64,000 nt of DNA from Marinomonas colpomeniae (GTDB lineage Bacteria > Pseudomonadota > Gammaproteobacteria > Pseudomonadales > Marinomonadaceae), in NCBI RefSeq assembly GCF_014803385.1, contig NZ_JACYFC010000002.1:434001-498000 (forward strand), in the 5' to 3' direction. Each line of letters begins with the position of its first letter. Position 1 is the stretch's first letter. Below are positions 16,868-26,719 of this stretch, in pieces. The position numbers and the translations under genes were made by a program. The notes under the pieces are model-generated. The model saw nothing but the letters and a program-made list of their open reading frames with translations, had not been told where the DNA came from and did not search any database.

Positions 16868-19800
16868 CACGCCTCTTCCTTAATTACTTTCTTCAGTTCT
16901 GATAATGTCGCAAGTGCTGAATCGAAGTCAAAATCTAACAGGTCATTTTTTACTTCAACGGCCTTTGCTTTTAGATTGGTATCGATATTATCGACAAACA
17001 TATCTATTTTCTCATCATCTACCTCGCCAGCACTAGCTAACTCGATTAACTCTTGAATGGTCGCGAATAACTCTTCTTTGGATGCTTTTGAAGAGGTAAC
17101 TTTTTGGTCGCTGGTGTCTTCTGGCTGATGAGTGTTTTTAAGAGCTTCTAATTCTTGGCTAAAACTCATTATATAGCTCTGTAATTGCTCAATCGCGCTC
17201 AGGCAGTCGCCGCGTTTATGTGCTTTGGCAGAGCTTTCAATAAAGGCGGTTTGTTTGCTTATGCCTAATAATGCCAAATTGCTTGAGGAGCCTTTAGTCG
17301 CATGAGCTAACGCACTTACTTCGTCAAATTCGTCGTTTTCCACATGGCTAACGAGCGTGTCTGAAAGAGTTTTATTTAATTCGTAGAAATGGTTTAACTC
17401 TGCTAAATAAACAGATGCTTCGCCCCATAAACCTAAGCCTTTTTCGAAGTTAACCTGCTTTTTGTTAATCGCTTCGATGGATTCTTGCTCTTCTTCTGGA
17501 ATAACTTGCTCCATAACTTCAATATCCAAAACGCGCGCCATTTCCAGAGTAAGCGCGTTCACATCAATAGGCTTGTTAGCAAAGCCATCCATGCCGGCGT
17601 TTTGCGCCTCTAACTTGTCTTCAAGTAATACGTTGGCGGTTAAGGCAATAATAGGAGTACGAGGTAGTTTGTTGTCTTTTTCGTAAATCCGAATAATCTG
17701 GGCTGCTGTTAATCCATCCATAATAGGCATTTGAATGTCCATTAGAATGATATCTGGTTGAACAATTTTAAATTTCTCAACAGCCGCAGATCCATCCTCA
17801 GCAGAGCATACTTCATGACCCTGACGCTTCAGAATAATGGTCAGCAGAGTAATGTTTTGCTCAATATCATCTGCAATTAAAACCCTTTTAGGTTCAAGAC
17901 CGATGATTGTCTTTGGCTTGGAATTAGGCATAAAACTTCTTTCTTCCAGAGGCAAATCAACAGAGAAACAACTGCCAACATTAAGTTCACTGGATGCATG
18001 TATCTTGCCTCCCATCAGTTCAACTAACTGTTTGGAGATGGTTGTTCCTAAACCTGTTCCGCCAAAGCGTCGGCTCATAGACGCATCAGCTTGTGTGAAA
18101 GGTTCGAAGATACTTTTTAGTCGATCAGGTGGAATACCAATGCCTGTATCTTGGATAGAGAAACGTAGGAAACCGTTGTCCTGCTTGGAAATGGTTAAGG
18201 TAACACTACCCACTTCGGTGAATTTTATGGCATTGCCTAGTAGGTTCATTAATACTTGATGAATTCGACCTTCTGCCCCGAAGTATGCCTTGCTGATACC
18301 GTCTTCTATGGTGAAGGTAAGTTCCACGTTTTTACTTTTTGCTTGTAACCATAAGGTTGATATAACGGTATCAACCATATTCATTAGGTCAAAAGGTTGT
18401 TCGTCCAATTCAAGTTTGTTTTTTTCTAACTTTGCGCTGTCTAAAATATCATTCAACAAATGCAGCAAAGAACGACCAGATTTGCTGATGGTACTCAAGT
18501 GTTTTTTGTTTTCTAGCGACATATCGGATTCTAATAAAATATCAGAGAATCCAATAATGGCGTTCATAGGGGTGCGTATCTCATGGCTCATATTGGCAAG
18601 AAAAGAAGATTTACTTTCTGCTGATATCTCTGCTCTTATTTTGGCTTGACGTAAATCGTCTTCCATTTTTATTCGAGGAGATATGTCTAAAATAACACCG
18701 TCAATCCATTGAGGTCTGTTGCTTTCATCAAATATGATAGAGCCATTTTCTAACACCCAAACATAATGACCCTCTTTATGTTTAAGACGGTATTCAATGG
18801 TATAGGTTTTATTACCTTGTTTTGCTTCCTCTACGGATTGTAGGGTTAGTTCGCTATCATCAGTATGAACTAAATGGGTTAACGAAATTTCTTCATTGTG
18901 AAAATCTTCAACTGTCCAGCCAGATAACTCATAAATTGCATCGCTTATAAACAGAACGTCTCGATATTTATTTACCTTGCAACGAAAAGAAGCACCAGGA
19001 ATGTTCTTGATCAAAGAGCTGTATTGCTCTTCGTTTTTACGAATTTTTTCTTCCATTTCTCGCCTAGCTGAAATGTCTGTAACAAAACCAACAAAGAGAG
19101 GACTAAAACCTTCAATTTTCACTTGGCCAACACCAAGGCGGATAGGGAATGTACGACCACTTTTATGTAAAGCCACTACTTCTTGATCTGAGCCTATTAT
19201 CTTTTTCTTTCCTGTTTTTTGGTAATTAAAAAGGTAGCCGTCGTGTTCTTTTTGATAGGGCTGAGGCATGAGCATGGAAATATTTTTGCCTATGACATCA
19301 GTTTCTTCCCAACCAAAAATTGATATGGCTGCTTTATTAAAAGCCTGGATTAAACCTTTATGATCAATCGTAATAATACCGTCTACAGCTGTATCTAGTG
19401 TAGTTTTGAGGCGTAGTTCATTGGTGGTTTTTTCTAAAAGTAACTGTCGGTAGCGTAATTGAGAGGTGATATTTGTGGCGAGTATGGATATTAATAGTGT
19501 CGATATAGTAATTGCTAGAGGAAGGTAGTCACTCTGAGAGCTGGTGCCAATATCTTGTATTTTTTGATGCGTTTCATGGTCAGGGTATGTAATAAAGCGT
19601 GCGCCTGTCATACCTGTATAATGCATACCTGAAATCGCTGCACCCATAATAGTAGCACTTAAGCCATTCACCAGATTTTCACTTAGTTTTTTCTTAATAA
19701 AACTGACGTAATATCGAGTAGAAAGTGCAACGATAGCTAAAATTACAGCCACAAAAATAGACAAACCAAACCAATAAGGGTTGTAACGTAATTCTACGTT

Positions 19801-20244
19801 CATCTCCATCGCAGCCATGCCCATGTAATGCATGGTGCCTATGCCTAGGCCAACCAGCGTGCCACTCATAATAAGCAAGCAAAGTGAGAGTTTAGGCTTA
19901 ATTAATATGTTTAATGTTATGTAAGAGGCAATAATACTTGGAATAATAGAGAATAGTGTTAGCCATGGTTCATAAACAACAACATGCCCCATATCATAAG
20001 CTAGCATACCAACAAAATGCATACTCCAAATGCCGCCAGCCATAACTAAAGAGCCAGAGCTTAAGGCAATTGTTTGATACTTTTTCAATAGAATATGTTT
20101 TGCAATAGAGGCGAAATGTAGTGAAAAAAACGACGCGACTATAGCAATTAATATAGATAAGGCAACGAGCCAATAATCATAAATCCCCGTGTCTATTTGT
20201 AGTGGAGATGTATCTGTGACAAAAAAATTGTGTAGCCAATTCAT
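16867..20244 (-). CDS. MHYT-PAS hybrid sensor histidine kinase
   Basis: Large membrane kinase of 1125 aa. Domains in order: seven-helix MHYT sensor at 20-265 with motifs at 75-80, 139-144 and 208-213 (thought to bind copper and sense a diatomic gas); PAS at about 275-395 and 400-525; HisKA with His554 in MSHEIRTP; HATPase with N-box NLLGNAIKF near 667, DTGIGIP and GGTGLGTT (usually GGTGLGL); receiver with Asp836; and an Hpt domain with His981 in HATKGSS. Full phosphorelay parts are present. The HD-GYP response regulator starts on its stop codon and is the likely final target. Confidence 0.93.
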   Translation of the reverse strand: MNWLHNFFVTDTSPLQIDTGIYDYWLVALSILIAIVASFFSLHFASIAKHILLKKYQTIALSSGSLVMAGGIWSMHFVGMLAYDMGHVVVYEPWLTLFSIIPSIIASYITLNILIKPKLSLCLLIMSGTLVGLGIGTMHYMGMAAMEMNVELRYNPYWFGLSIFVAVILAIVALSTRYYVSFIKKKLSENLVNGLSATIMGAAISGMHYTGMTGARFITYPDHETHQKIQDIGTSSQSDYLPLAITISTLLISILATNITSQLRYRQLLLEKTTNELRLKTTLDTAVDGIITIDHKGLIQAFNKAAISIFGWEETDVIGKNISMLMPQPYQKEHDGYLFNYQKTGKKKIIGSDQEVVALHKSGRTFPIRLGVGQVKIEGFSPLFVGFVTDISARREMEEKIRKNEEQYSSLIKNIPGASFRCKVNKYRDVLFISDAIYELSGWTVEDFHNEEISLTHLVHTDDSELTLQSVEEAKQGNKTYTIEYRLKHKEGHYVWVLENGSIIFDESNRPQWIDGVILDISPRIKMEDDLRQAKIRAEISAESKSSFLANMSHEIRTPMNAIIGFSDILLESDMSLENKKHLSTISKSGRSLLHLLNDILDSAKLEKNKLELDEQPFDLMNMVDTVISTLWLQAKSKNVELTFTIEDGISKAYFGAEGRIHQVLMNLLGNAIKFTEVGSVTLTISKQDNGFLRFSIQDTGIGIPPDRLKSIFEPFTQADASMSRRFGGTGLGTTISKQLVELMGGKIHASSELNVGSCFSVDLPLEERSFMPNSKPKTIIGLEPKRVLIADDIEQNITLLTIILKRQGHEVCSAEDGSAAVEKFKIVQPDIILMDIQMPIMDGLTAAQIIRIYEKDNKLPRTPIIALTANVLLEDKLEAQNAGMDGFANKPIDVNALTLEMARVLDIEVMEQVIPEEEQESIEAINKKQVNFEKGLGLWGEASVYLAELNHFYELNKTLSDTLVSHVENDEFDEVSALAHATKGSSSNLALLGISKQTAFIESSAKAHKRGDCLSAIEQLQSYIMSFSQELEALKNTHQPEDTSDQKVTSSKASKEELFATIQELIELASAGEVDDEKIDMFVDNIDTNLKAKAVEVKNDLLDFDFDSALATLSELKKVIKEEA

Positions 20245-20530
20245 GTAATGTATTTAAACCTTAGGACAAAAGTAATTTAGATATAGCTATGAAATAATTA
20301 ATTCTTCAAAATCGACTTCACATTAGAATAAATTAATTAAGTATATATTTTAACCTAAACTTCTAATTATTAACGCTTTTGGCTACTAATTATGTGTAAA
20401 TTTGAAGGTTTTTTTAATGCTATTTACGTGAAATATGACTGTTATAATTGCTCAATGTTGTTAAGAATGATGTGCTATTTTATAAAATCGGCTTAATGTA
20501 CATTTAAGAACATAGATAAGGGAAAAGATA

Positions 20531-20998
20531 ATGTCAGACTACTTTGCAACGATTAAATGGACCCGTGGATCTCAAAAATTCTTAGATAAAAAATACAGCC
20601 GTGCACATGAATGGATATTTGAAGGTGGCGTGGTGATTCCTGCTTCGTCTTCACCGCATATTGTCCCTGTTCCCATGTCTATTGCAGACAATGTAGACCC
20701 AGAAGAAGCCTTTGTTGCATCCATCTCAAGTTGTCATATGTTGTTTTTTCTTGATTTTGCATCACGTAAAAAGTTGATCGTAGATCAATACACAGACAAG
20801 GCTGTCGGCACCTTGGCCATTGGTGCGAATGGCAAAATGATGATGACGGAAGTAGTTTTAAAACCGGATGTGACTTTTGTCGGTGAAAGACCGAGTCCAG
20901 AGGTATTACAGACATTGCATCATCAATCTCACGAAGCTTGTTTCATTGCTAATTCAATACTAACTGTCGTTCGAGTTGATGATGCTTTTTGTGTCTAG
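20531..20998 (+). CDS. OsmC-family peroxiredoxin-like protein
   Basis: Cytoplasmic OsmC/Ohr-family protein of 155 aa, normal length, expected to reduce organic hydroperoxides. The two redox cysteines are visible: Cys68 in SISSCHMLFFL and Cys137 in HEACFIANS. AAGGGAAAAG gives a ribosome site before the ATG. It is a single gene; the ferric-type ABC operon converges on it from the right. A truncated copy of its 5' end lies at 14011-14106. It belongs to the YhfA/OsmC branch rather than classical Ohr, judging by sequence flavour only. Confidence 0.9.
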   Translation: MSDYFATIKWTRGSQKFLDKKYSRAHEWIFEGGVVIPASSSPHIVPVPMSIADNVDPEEAFVASISSCHMLFFLDFASRKKLIVDQYTDKAVGTLAIGANGKMMMTEVVLKPDVTFVGERPSPEVLQTLHHQSHEACFIANSILTVVRVDDAFCV

Positions 20999-21035
20999 TG
21001 GCTCATAACAATGCAGCCAGAACTACAAACCAGAA

Positions 21036-22094
21036 CTACAAGGCCACGTTACGTCTTTGTCTCATTAGGAAGACAAAGGCGATGCCGCCAGCCAAGCCGG
21101 TTAAAATGCCGATTGGCATGTCTTCTGGTGGAATAATGACTCTGGCAATGATGTCGGCGAACACCAAAAATAACGCGCCGAATAACGCCGACAGAGGTAG
21201 AATTTTCCGGTAATCCCCGCCTACCAATAAACGTACAATGTGCGGCACCATCAAACCGACAAAGCCAATCACGCCCGAGAATGCCACCGCGGCTCCAGTT
21301 AATAAGGCACACACGACAATCACGATAAGACGAAAACGCTGGACTGGTACGCCTAATGTGCTGGCAGATTCATCACCTAATATCATGGCATTCAGATACC
21401 TTGCTTTGTAAATAAGGTAGCTTGCACCCAATAATAAAGTCAAAAACGGAAACCAGAGTTGTCCCCATTGTGCGAGACCTAATCCGCCCAGCATCCAGAA
21501 AATCACTGTGTGCGATGCCCGATGATCGCCCATGAAGATAAACAGATTCCCTAATGCCGTCAGCACAAATGCTACCGCAACACCGGCAAGAATTAATCTA
21601 CCTGCGCTGTGTGCCATAGAAAAATTCGCAACGCCCAATACAAGAAACATCGCAAGGAGTGCTCCAAGAAAGGCGAATACAGGCACAGTCACCACACCTA
21701 AAATCATGCCGGTATGTAACAAGGCAATAATGGCGCCCAATGCGGCACCAGACGAAATCCCCAACAGATGAGGATCAGCCAAAGGATTTCGAGTCACCGA
21801 TTGTAATGCGGCCCCGACAACGGCGAGAGTAGCACCCACAATCGCGGCCAGAATGACTCTAGGTAAACGCACAGCCCAGACGATATTTTCTCGCCCCATG
21901 GACCAAGTCGGCAAACTGTTGGTAAAGGACAGTTTATTACCAATAATGCCCCAAACGGTCGATTGCGAAATCGGTACTGAACCAACGCCAATGGCAATGC
22001 CCATTAAAATAATGAGTAAAAGGCTCAATGCCAATAACAGAACTCGTAAAGGTATTTTAGCAATGAGCATGGTTTTCTTTTTGGGTGCGTTCAT
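21036..22094 (-). CDS. FecCD-type ABC transporter permease
   Basis: Inner-membrane permease of 352 aa with about nine to ten hydrophobic segments, typical of BtuC/FecD/FhuB permeases for metallophores, haem or cobalamin. GAALG and the GxxFxxPHIxR-like stretch GFVGLMVPHIVRLLVG near 270-285 are family hallmarks. Its start overlaps the binding-protein stop as TAATG. Third gene of the operon controlled by the Zur-like palindrome, so zinc or a zinc-scavenging metallophore is a candidate substrate rather than iron. Confidence 0.9.
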   Translation of the reverse strand: MNAPKKKTMLIAKIPLRVLLLALSLLLIILMGIAIGVGSVPISQSTVWGIIGNKLSFTNSLPTWSMGRENIVWAVRLPRVILAAIVGATLAVVGAALQSVTRNPLADPHLLGISSGAALGAIIALLHTGMILGVVTVPVFAFLGALLAMFLVLGVANFSMAHSAGRLILAGVAVAFVLTALGNLFIFMGDHRASHTVIFWMLGGLGLAQWGQLWFPFLTLLLGASYLIYKARYLNAMILGDESASTLGVPVQRFRLIVIVVCALLTGAAVAFSGVIGFVGLMVPHIVRLLVGGDYRKILPLSALFGALFLVFADIIARVIIPPEDMPIGILTGLAGGIAFVFLMRQRRNVAL

Positions 22095-23080
22095 TATTCT
22101 GCTCTAAAAGCCTTAGCTAAGCGTTTGATTGCTTCAATATTACGCGGGCCAGGTGTTGCTTCAACGTATTCTAAAACGACAAAGCGATTATTTTTAACCG
22201 CTGGAATATCACTGAACGCAGTATTGTTGCGTAAGAAATCTATTTTTTGCTGTGCCGTCACTTCACCATAATTCACGATTAGGATCACTTCAGGTGCGCG
22301 ATCAATCACAGATTCCCAACCAATTTGAATCCAGCTTTTTCGTACATCATCGACGATGTTTTTACCGCCAGCTGCTTCAATCAAAGCGGTTGGCATCGCA
22401 TGTCGCCCAGCGGTAAAAGGTTGCTCTTCGCCTGAGTCGTAGACAAAAACACTGACGGGTTGAGCCAGTGGTGCTAAGTTTTCTTGGAAGGCGTCGAGCT
22501 CTCTTTTATAGTCATTGACTAAGTTATTCGCGCGTTCTTCGACATTAAAAATACGACCTAAATTCAACAAATCGTTGTACATGTCGTTCATAGACACTTT
22601 TGGTTTGTCCATGATATGAATGCAGCTTTCGGTCAGTTCATACACCTTAATACCGAGTGGTGCTAATGTATCAGGTGTCACACCACCGCCGACCCGCATG
22701 CCATAGTTCCAACCAGCAAAATAGAAGTCAGCGTTTGCGCCAAGTAAGACTTCTTTAGTTGGGTATTTTGGAGAAAGTTCTGGCAGTTCGCCAATGTCTT
22801 TGCGTAACTCAGCGTCTAAGGTTTTCCAGCCAGACACGCCGGTAAAGCCCACCATGTGATCTTGAAGGCGCAATGCCAGCATCATTTCGGTTAAGTTTGA
22901 ATCGTTTGGAATAGCTGCTTTCGGTGCTTGATTAAAGATTACCGTACGATCACAACTTTGTATTTGAACTGGGTAATGAGACTCAGCGGCTTGTAATGCA
23001 TTTGTTTGTAATACACAGAACATCAAACCTGTGATGACAAGAGAAGCATGTTTGATGTGTTGACGGGTTGAAAGAGTCAT
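22094..23080 (-). CDS. FecB-type periplasmic metallophore-binding protein
   Basis: Periplasmic substrate-binding protein of 328 aa with a signal peptide at 1-31 (cleavage near ALQAAE). It shows the two-lobed BtuF/FecB/FepB pattern joined by a long helix. Characteristic segments are CDRTVIFNQAP near 43-53 and NLTEMMLALRLQDHMVGFTG. It is translated between the ATPase gene (3 bp upstream) and the permease gene (1 bp overlap). Ligand identity is not readable; the Zur-like site suggests a zinc-related complex. Confidence 0.88.
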   Translation of the reverse strand: MTLSTRQHIKHASLVITGLMFCVLQTNALQAAESHYPVQIQSCDRTVIFNQAPKAAIPNDSNLTEMMLALRLQDHMVGFTGVSGWKTLDAELRKDIGELPELSPKYPTKEVLLGANADFYFAGWNYGMRVGGGVTPDTLAPLGIKVYELTESCIHIMDKPKVSMNDMYNDLLNLGRIFNVEERANNLVNDYKRELDAFQENLAPLAQPVSVFVYDSGEEQPFTAGRHAMPTALIEAAGGKNIVDDVRKSWIQIGWESVIDRAPEVILIVNYGEVTAQQKIDFLRNNTAFSDIPAVKNNRFVVLEYVEATPGPRNIEAIKRLAKAFRAE

Positions 23081-23083
23081 AAG

Positions 23084-23983
23084 CTAATCCTGCTTTTTAT
23101 CGAGCTGTTTTGCATTTAAGTGTTTTTTGTTTAGCTGCTTATTGTTTAAGTAAAAGGAAAATCGTGGCCGTTGTGTGATTGGGTGTTCATCAATAACGGT
23201 TTCAACATCAAATACTTGTCGTATTTGTTCTTGGGTAAAAGCGCTTTTCGGTGTGGAATAATCTTGCATCTGGCCTTCTTTCATCACCAAAACGCGATCC
23301 GCGTAAGCCGATGCAAGAGACAGGTCATGCAAAGACACAATAATGGTACAAGGAAGTGTTGCGAGTAGTTCTAGTACTTCGAGCTGATGACGAATATCCA
23401 AATGATTGGTTGGTTCGTCTAGAATCAAAATGTCTGGGTTTTGCACTAAAGCCCGGGCAATCATCACTCGTTGACGTTCGCCGCCAGACAATGAACTAAA
23501 CGAGCGATTAACAAGGTGAGACACATCCAGCAAGGTTAAAACGTCATTGATAACATCAACGTCTTCGTCTGTGCGTTTCCAGTTGGTGGATTTTGGTGTC
23601 AGGCCAATCTCGATCATCTCAAAAACACTCAAACCAAACTCAGCGCCAGTGTCTTGTAAAACGGTTGCGATACGTTGCGCGCATTGGCGAGCAGAAAGCG
23701 CCCAGATGTTTTTTCCATCCATTAGAACTTGGCCAGCAGTGGGTTTGTTTACACGATAAAGGCAGCGCAATAAGCTGGTTTTCCCTGAACCATTCGGACC
23801 CACCACGGCAACAAACTCCCCAGCATTGACTGTCAAACGAATAGGTGCGAGTAGAGGTTTGTCCTTATAAGGAGACCACGCCACATTATCCAGTATCAAA
23901 GCGGCGGGTTGGCAACCTGAAAAACAGGAAGGCAACGCATCTTGCTGTGAATGCGGATTGGAGTGGGTCGTATTGTCAATCAA
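23084..23983 (-). CDS. FecE-type ABC transporter ATPase
   Basis: ATPase of a metallophore-type importer (299 aa). Walker A GPNGSGKTS at 62-70, signature LSGGERQR near 165, Walker B ILILDEPTNHLD and H-loop SLHDLSLA are intact. Two unusual ends: an N-terminal extension of about 28 residues with three His/Cys groups, and a C-terminal tail of three KQLNKK-like repeats, highly charged. First gene of the operon; its ATG lies 27 bp from a perfect Zur-like palindrome. Confidence 0.9.
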   Translation of the reverse strand: MIDNTTHSNPHSQQDALPSCFSGCQPAALILDNVAWSPYKDKPLLAPIRLTVNAGEFVAVVGPNGSGKTSLLRCLYRVNKPTAGQVLMDGKNIWALSARQCAQRIATVLQDTGAEFGLSVFEMIEIGLTPKSTNWKRTDEDVDVINDVLTLLDVSHLVNRSFSSLSGGERQRVMIARALVQNPDILILDEPTNHLDIRHQLEVLELLATLPCTIIVSLHDLSLASAYADRVLVMKEGQMQDYSTPKSAFTQEQIRQVFDVETVIDEHPITQRPRFSFYLNNKQLNKKHLNAKQLDKKQD

Positions 23984-24009
23984 GAGTAATCAGATTCCAT
24001 AACGTTAAT

Positions 24010-24028
24010 AATGTTATAATATAACATT
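24010..24028. promoter_or_regulatory. Zur-box-like palindrome of the metallophore ABC operon
   Basis: AATGTTATAATATAACATT is a perfect 19 bp palindrome matching the core of the gammaproteobacterial zinc-repressor (Zur) consensus GAAATGTTATA-N-TATAACATTTC. It lies 27 bp upstream of the ATPase ATG. On the minus strand a TTTGCC and a TATATT hexamer 17 bp apart form a plausible promoter whose -10 lies inside the palindrome, so binding would block transcription. Confidence 0.75.
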
Positions 24029-24211
24029 TAAAGGTATAAAGGCAAACACAGTTTTCGATACCGCAGACTATACGTAGCTGGCTTTACATGAACAAGCGAC
24101 GGAATCGTGAGAATTTTCATCTTTACATGCAGTGATTAAATGAAGCTATTTAATAAAGGTGGATGAAGGAAAGCTGTATAGATGTTTGGTGTGGATTTTA
24201 ATAAGGGAGTT

Positions 24212-24236
24212 AAAGCAAAAGCGACAAGGGGTCGCT
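24212..24236 (-). terminator. Probable terminator of the GST gene
   Basis: On the minus strand a 6 bp GC-rich stem AGCGAC/GTCGCT with a 5-base loop is followed by TTTTGCTTT. It lies about 37 bp beyond the GST stop codon. Confidence 0.55.
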
Positions 24237-24272
24237 CCGCTTTTTAAAGATAGAGTTCTTTTGACAAAAGCG

Positions 24273-24884
24273 TTAACGCTGAGTGATTGGAATAAACCAA
24301 TCTTGTGATTCGATGGTTTTAATCCAACGCTGTATATTTGGAAAGTCACTTAATTGATAAGCACCACCTTCTTCCGCAACATGGGTATAAGCAAACAAAC
24401 AAATATCCGCCAGTGAGATTATGTCACCTATTAGGAATGTTTGCTTTTTCAATGTGTCGTCCATCAACTGTAAAGCTGCATTGCCTTGCTGAACACGATC
24501 AGGAAGCATTTGTTCTTTGAGTTCATTCATAGCATTGTGTGTTAACCAAAAACGCACCGCCGCAATATTTGGTTCATGGCTGTATTGTTCCCAAAACAAC
24601 CACTTATAAATAGTGGCTTTTGTTATTAGATCTGTTGGCAATAATAGTGATGCATGTTGTTCCGCAAGATATAACAGAATGGCGTTACTCTCACTCAATA
24701 CGTCACCATTATCTAATTCTAAAACAGGAATTTTGCCATTAGGGCTAAGCGCTAAAAATGCCTCAGTTCGTGTCTCGCCTTTAGTAATGTCGTATTCTTT
24801 TAGTGTCACGTTAAGCCCTAAACAGGCACATAATAAACGGATTTTATAACCGTTCCCCGAAGGTAAAAAATCGTGCAAAACCAT
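24273..24884 (-). CDS. Glutathione S-transferase family protein
   Basis: Cytosolic GST of 203 aa. The N-terminal thioredoxin-like domain carries SGNGYKIRLL near the glutathione site and the SPNGKIPVLELDNG...LSESNAILLYL segment with cis-Pro and the conserved ES-A pair. The C-terminal helical domain follows from about 85 with the N-capping motif SLADICLFAY. I start at the ATG at 24884 because AAGGA lies before it; an ATG seven codons earlier lacks a ribosome site. Monocistronic; substrate unknown. Confidence 0.88.
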   Translation of the reverse strand: MVLHDFLPSGNGYKIRLLCACLGLNVTLKEYDITKGETRTEAFLALSPNGKIPVLELDNGDVLSESNAILLYLAEQHASLLLPTDLITKATIYKWLFWEQYSHEPNIAAVRFWLTHNAMNELKEQMLPDRVQQGNAALQLMDDTLKKQTFLIGDIISLADICLFAYTHVAEEGGAYQLSDFPNIQRWIKTIESQDWFIPITQR

Positions 24885-25060
24885 AATACATTCCTTATAT
24901 GACATTTTTTAAAACAGTATGAGAAACAATATTAATGAATAGAGGTTAAGTTGATTTCTTATCATCTATTAATAAAGGAAGAGAGAAAAGCGAATTTAAT
25001 TGATGGTAGGTATAACGCACTCTAATAGATAAAAAGTGATTAGATCGTTTGTGATAATGA

Positions 25061-25094
25061 GCCTACGCTTTATGAAAAAAGCGTAGGCTTTTTT
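25061..25094. terminator. Hairpin terminator downstream of the HAMP chemoreceptor gene
   Basis: GCCTACGCTTT and AAAGCGTAGGC form a perfect 11 bp stem with a six-base loop, flanked on the plus strand by TTTTTT. The T-run favours plus-strand termination, yet the adjacent gene ending at 25103 is on the minus strand, so it may act in both directions. Confidence 0.6.
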
Positions 25095-25102
25095 AAAATC
25101 AC

Positions 25103-26719
25103 TTACACCGTGAAGCGCTTAACTTGTCCGGCGAGTTCATCTGAGTTGGATAGCGTCTCATTGACCGAGTGACTTATACGTTTCGATATTTCGAGTACTT
25201 CTTTTGACATGGTGGATAGACTTGATAAGTTTTCATTTATCTCATCAGTTACCTTACTTTGTTCCTCTGTTGCGCTTGCTGTTTGGGTTGTGAAGTCATA
25301 AATGCGGTCTGCAGATTGCTGCACTACGGCAATGGACTCTTTGGTGTTGTGCGATAGCGTTACGCTGGTAGTCGTCATCTCTACGCTTTTTGTTATGACG
25401 GATACGGCATTACTCACCCCAGACTGTAGGTTATTAATCATGACCTTAATATCTTCGGCAGAAGCCTGAGTTTGGCTGGCTAACCCACGAACTTCGTCTG
25501 CAACAACGGCAAAACCTCGGCCTTGTTCACCTGCTCTGGCTGCTTCTATTGCTGCATTTAATGCCAATAAATTGGTTTGCTCTGAAATCCCTAAAATAAC
25601 ATCTAATACGGAAGCAATTTTGTCCGACCGTTCTGATAGTTCGCTAATAACACTTGCTGCGGATTGAATTTGATCCGAAAGACTATCGAGCTGTGCAATC
25701 GCACTATCTAGTTGTTTTACCCCATTGTTTGCTGAATTACTGAGTGACTCCACTTCACTTACAGTATGAGCTGCATTTTGAGCAACTTCTCGTGTTGCTC
25801 CGCCCATTTCTTCTACAGCAGAAACAACAAAATCAAGTGACTGGTGTTGTCTATCACTAAGCTCAGCAGATTCTGTTGCTGATTTTCCTAAGTTAAACAT
25901 CTCTTGGCGAACGTGTTCACACCCATCACGGACCTGTCCAATTAAGCCGCCCAGCTTTGCCACGAACCCATCGAATTCACGGCTTAGATCACCTGTTTCA
26001 TCTTTTTTGGGACTGTTGATACGGCGAGTCAAGTCACCATCTCCAGTGCTGATCTCATGAACGCCAGAGGTAACAAGCTTAATTGCTCTAGAAATACTGC
26101 GAGGGGCAAACCAAGCAAGAGCGATACTTAGCACCACAACAAAACTTGCTAGAATACCCACATCCAATTTAAAGGTTTCGGTTATTTCATCGATACCTTT
26201 TTTATCTTTTGCTGCGTATTTCGTTATGAGTTCTTCTGAATGATGGTATAGGTTTCTTAAGGCGGTAAAGTCAGTTTGATTTTGGCCGACGAAGAGGTTC
26301 ATTCCATCATGATAATCTTTTTTTGTTAGCGTGAGGATATTGAGATTACTGGCTTCCCAAGTTTTATATACCGTATCAAAGTTAGCTAGATAATCATTTA
26401 TTTCAGGAATGTCTACAATTAGCTTACGAAAGGTTTGCATACGGTCATGAGCGAGTTGTGCATGAGACAAAATTTCTGTCTCAAGTGTACTGCCATCTTT
26501 AGTCTCTTGAACAAGAATTAAAGTCGCCAGTGCCGATCTTGATTGATATAAATGACGATCTCCATTCTCTACAATTGCTTCACCGTGTTCATATTTCCCT
26601 AGATTATTTTGTAAATAGCTTACTAAGGCCTCAGCACACACGACCACGATTAAGAAAACAATGGCTAAGCCGCCAAAGACTAGAGTGTATCGACCTCTTA
26701 TAGTTTGAAATATACTCAT
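25103..26719 (-). CDS. Methyl-accepting chemotaxis protein
   Basis: Membrane chemoreceptor of 538 aa. A first transmembrane helix lies at about 10-35 and a second at about 186-206, bounding a periplasmic four-helix-type ligand domain of roughly 150 residues. A HAMP linker (about 207-260, [12 protein letters not shown]) and a full signalling domain with the tip [21 protein letters not shown] near 385 follow. No C-terminal CheR pentapeptide is present. A single-gene unit with hairpin terminator; ligand not predictable. Confidence 0.92.
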   Translation of the reverse strand: MSIFQTIRGRYTLVFGGLAIVFLIVVVCAEALVSYLQNNLGKYEHGEAIVENGDRHLYQSRSALATLILVQETKDGSTLETEILSHAQLAHDRMQTFRKLIVDIPEINDYLANFDTVYKTWEASNLNILTLTKKDYHDGMNLFVGQNQTDFTALRNLYHHSEELITKYAAKDKKGIDEITETFKLDVGILASFVVVLSIALAWFAPRSISRAIKLVTSGVHEISTGDGDLTRRINSPKKDETGDLSREFDGFVAKLGGLIGQVRDGCEHVRQEMFNLGKSATESAELSDRQHQSLDFVVSAVEEMGGATREVAQNAAHTVSEVESLSNSANNGVKQLDSAIAQLDSLSDQIQSAASVISELSERSDKIASVLDVILGISEQTNLLALNAAIEAARAGEQGRGFAVVADEVRGLASQTQASAEDIKVMINNLQSGVSNAVSVITKSVEMTTTSVTLSHNTKESIAVVQQSADRIYDFTTQTASATEEQSKVTDEINENLSSLSTMSKEVLEISKRISHSVNETLSNSDELAGQVKRFTV

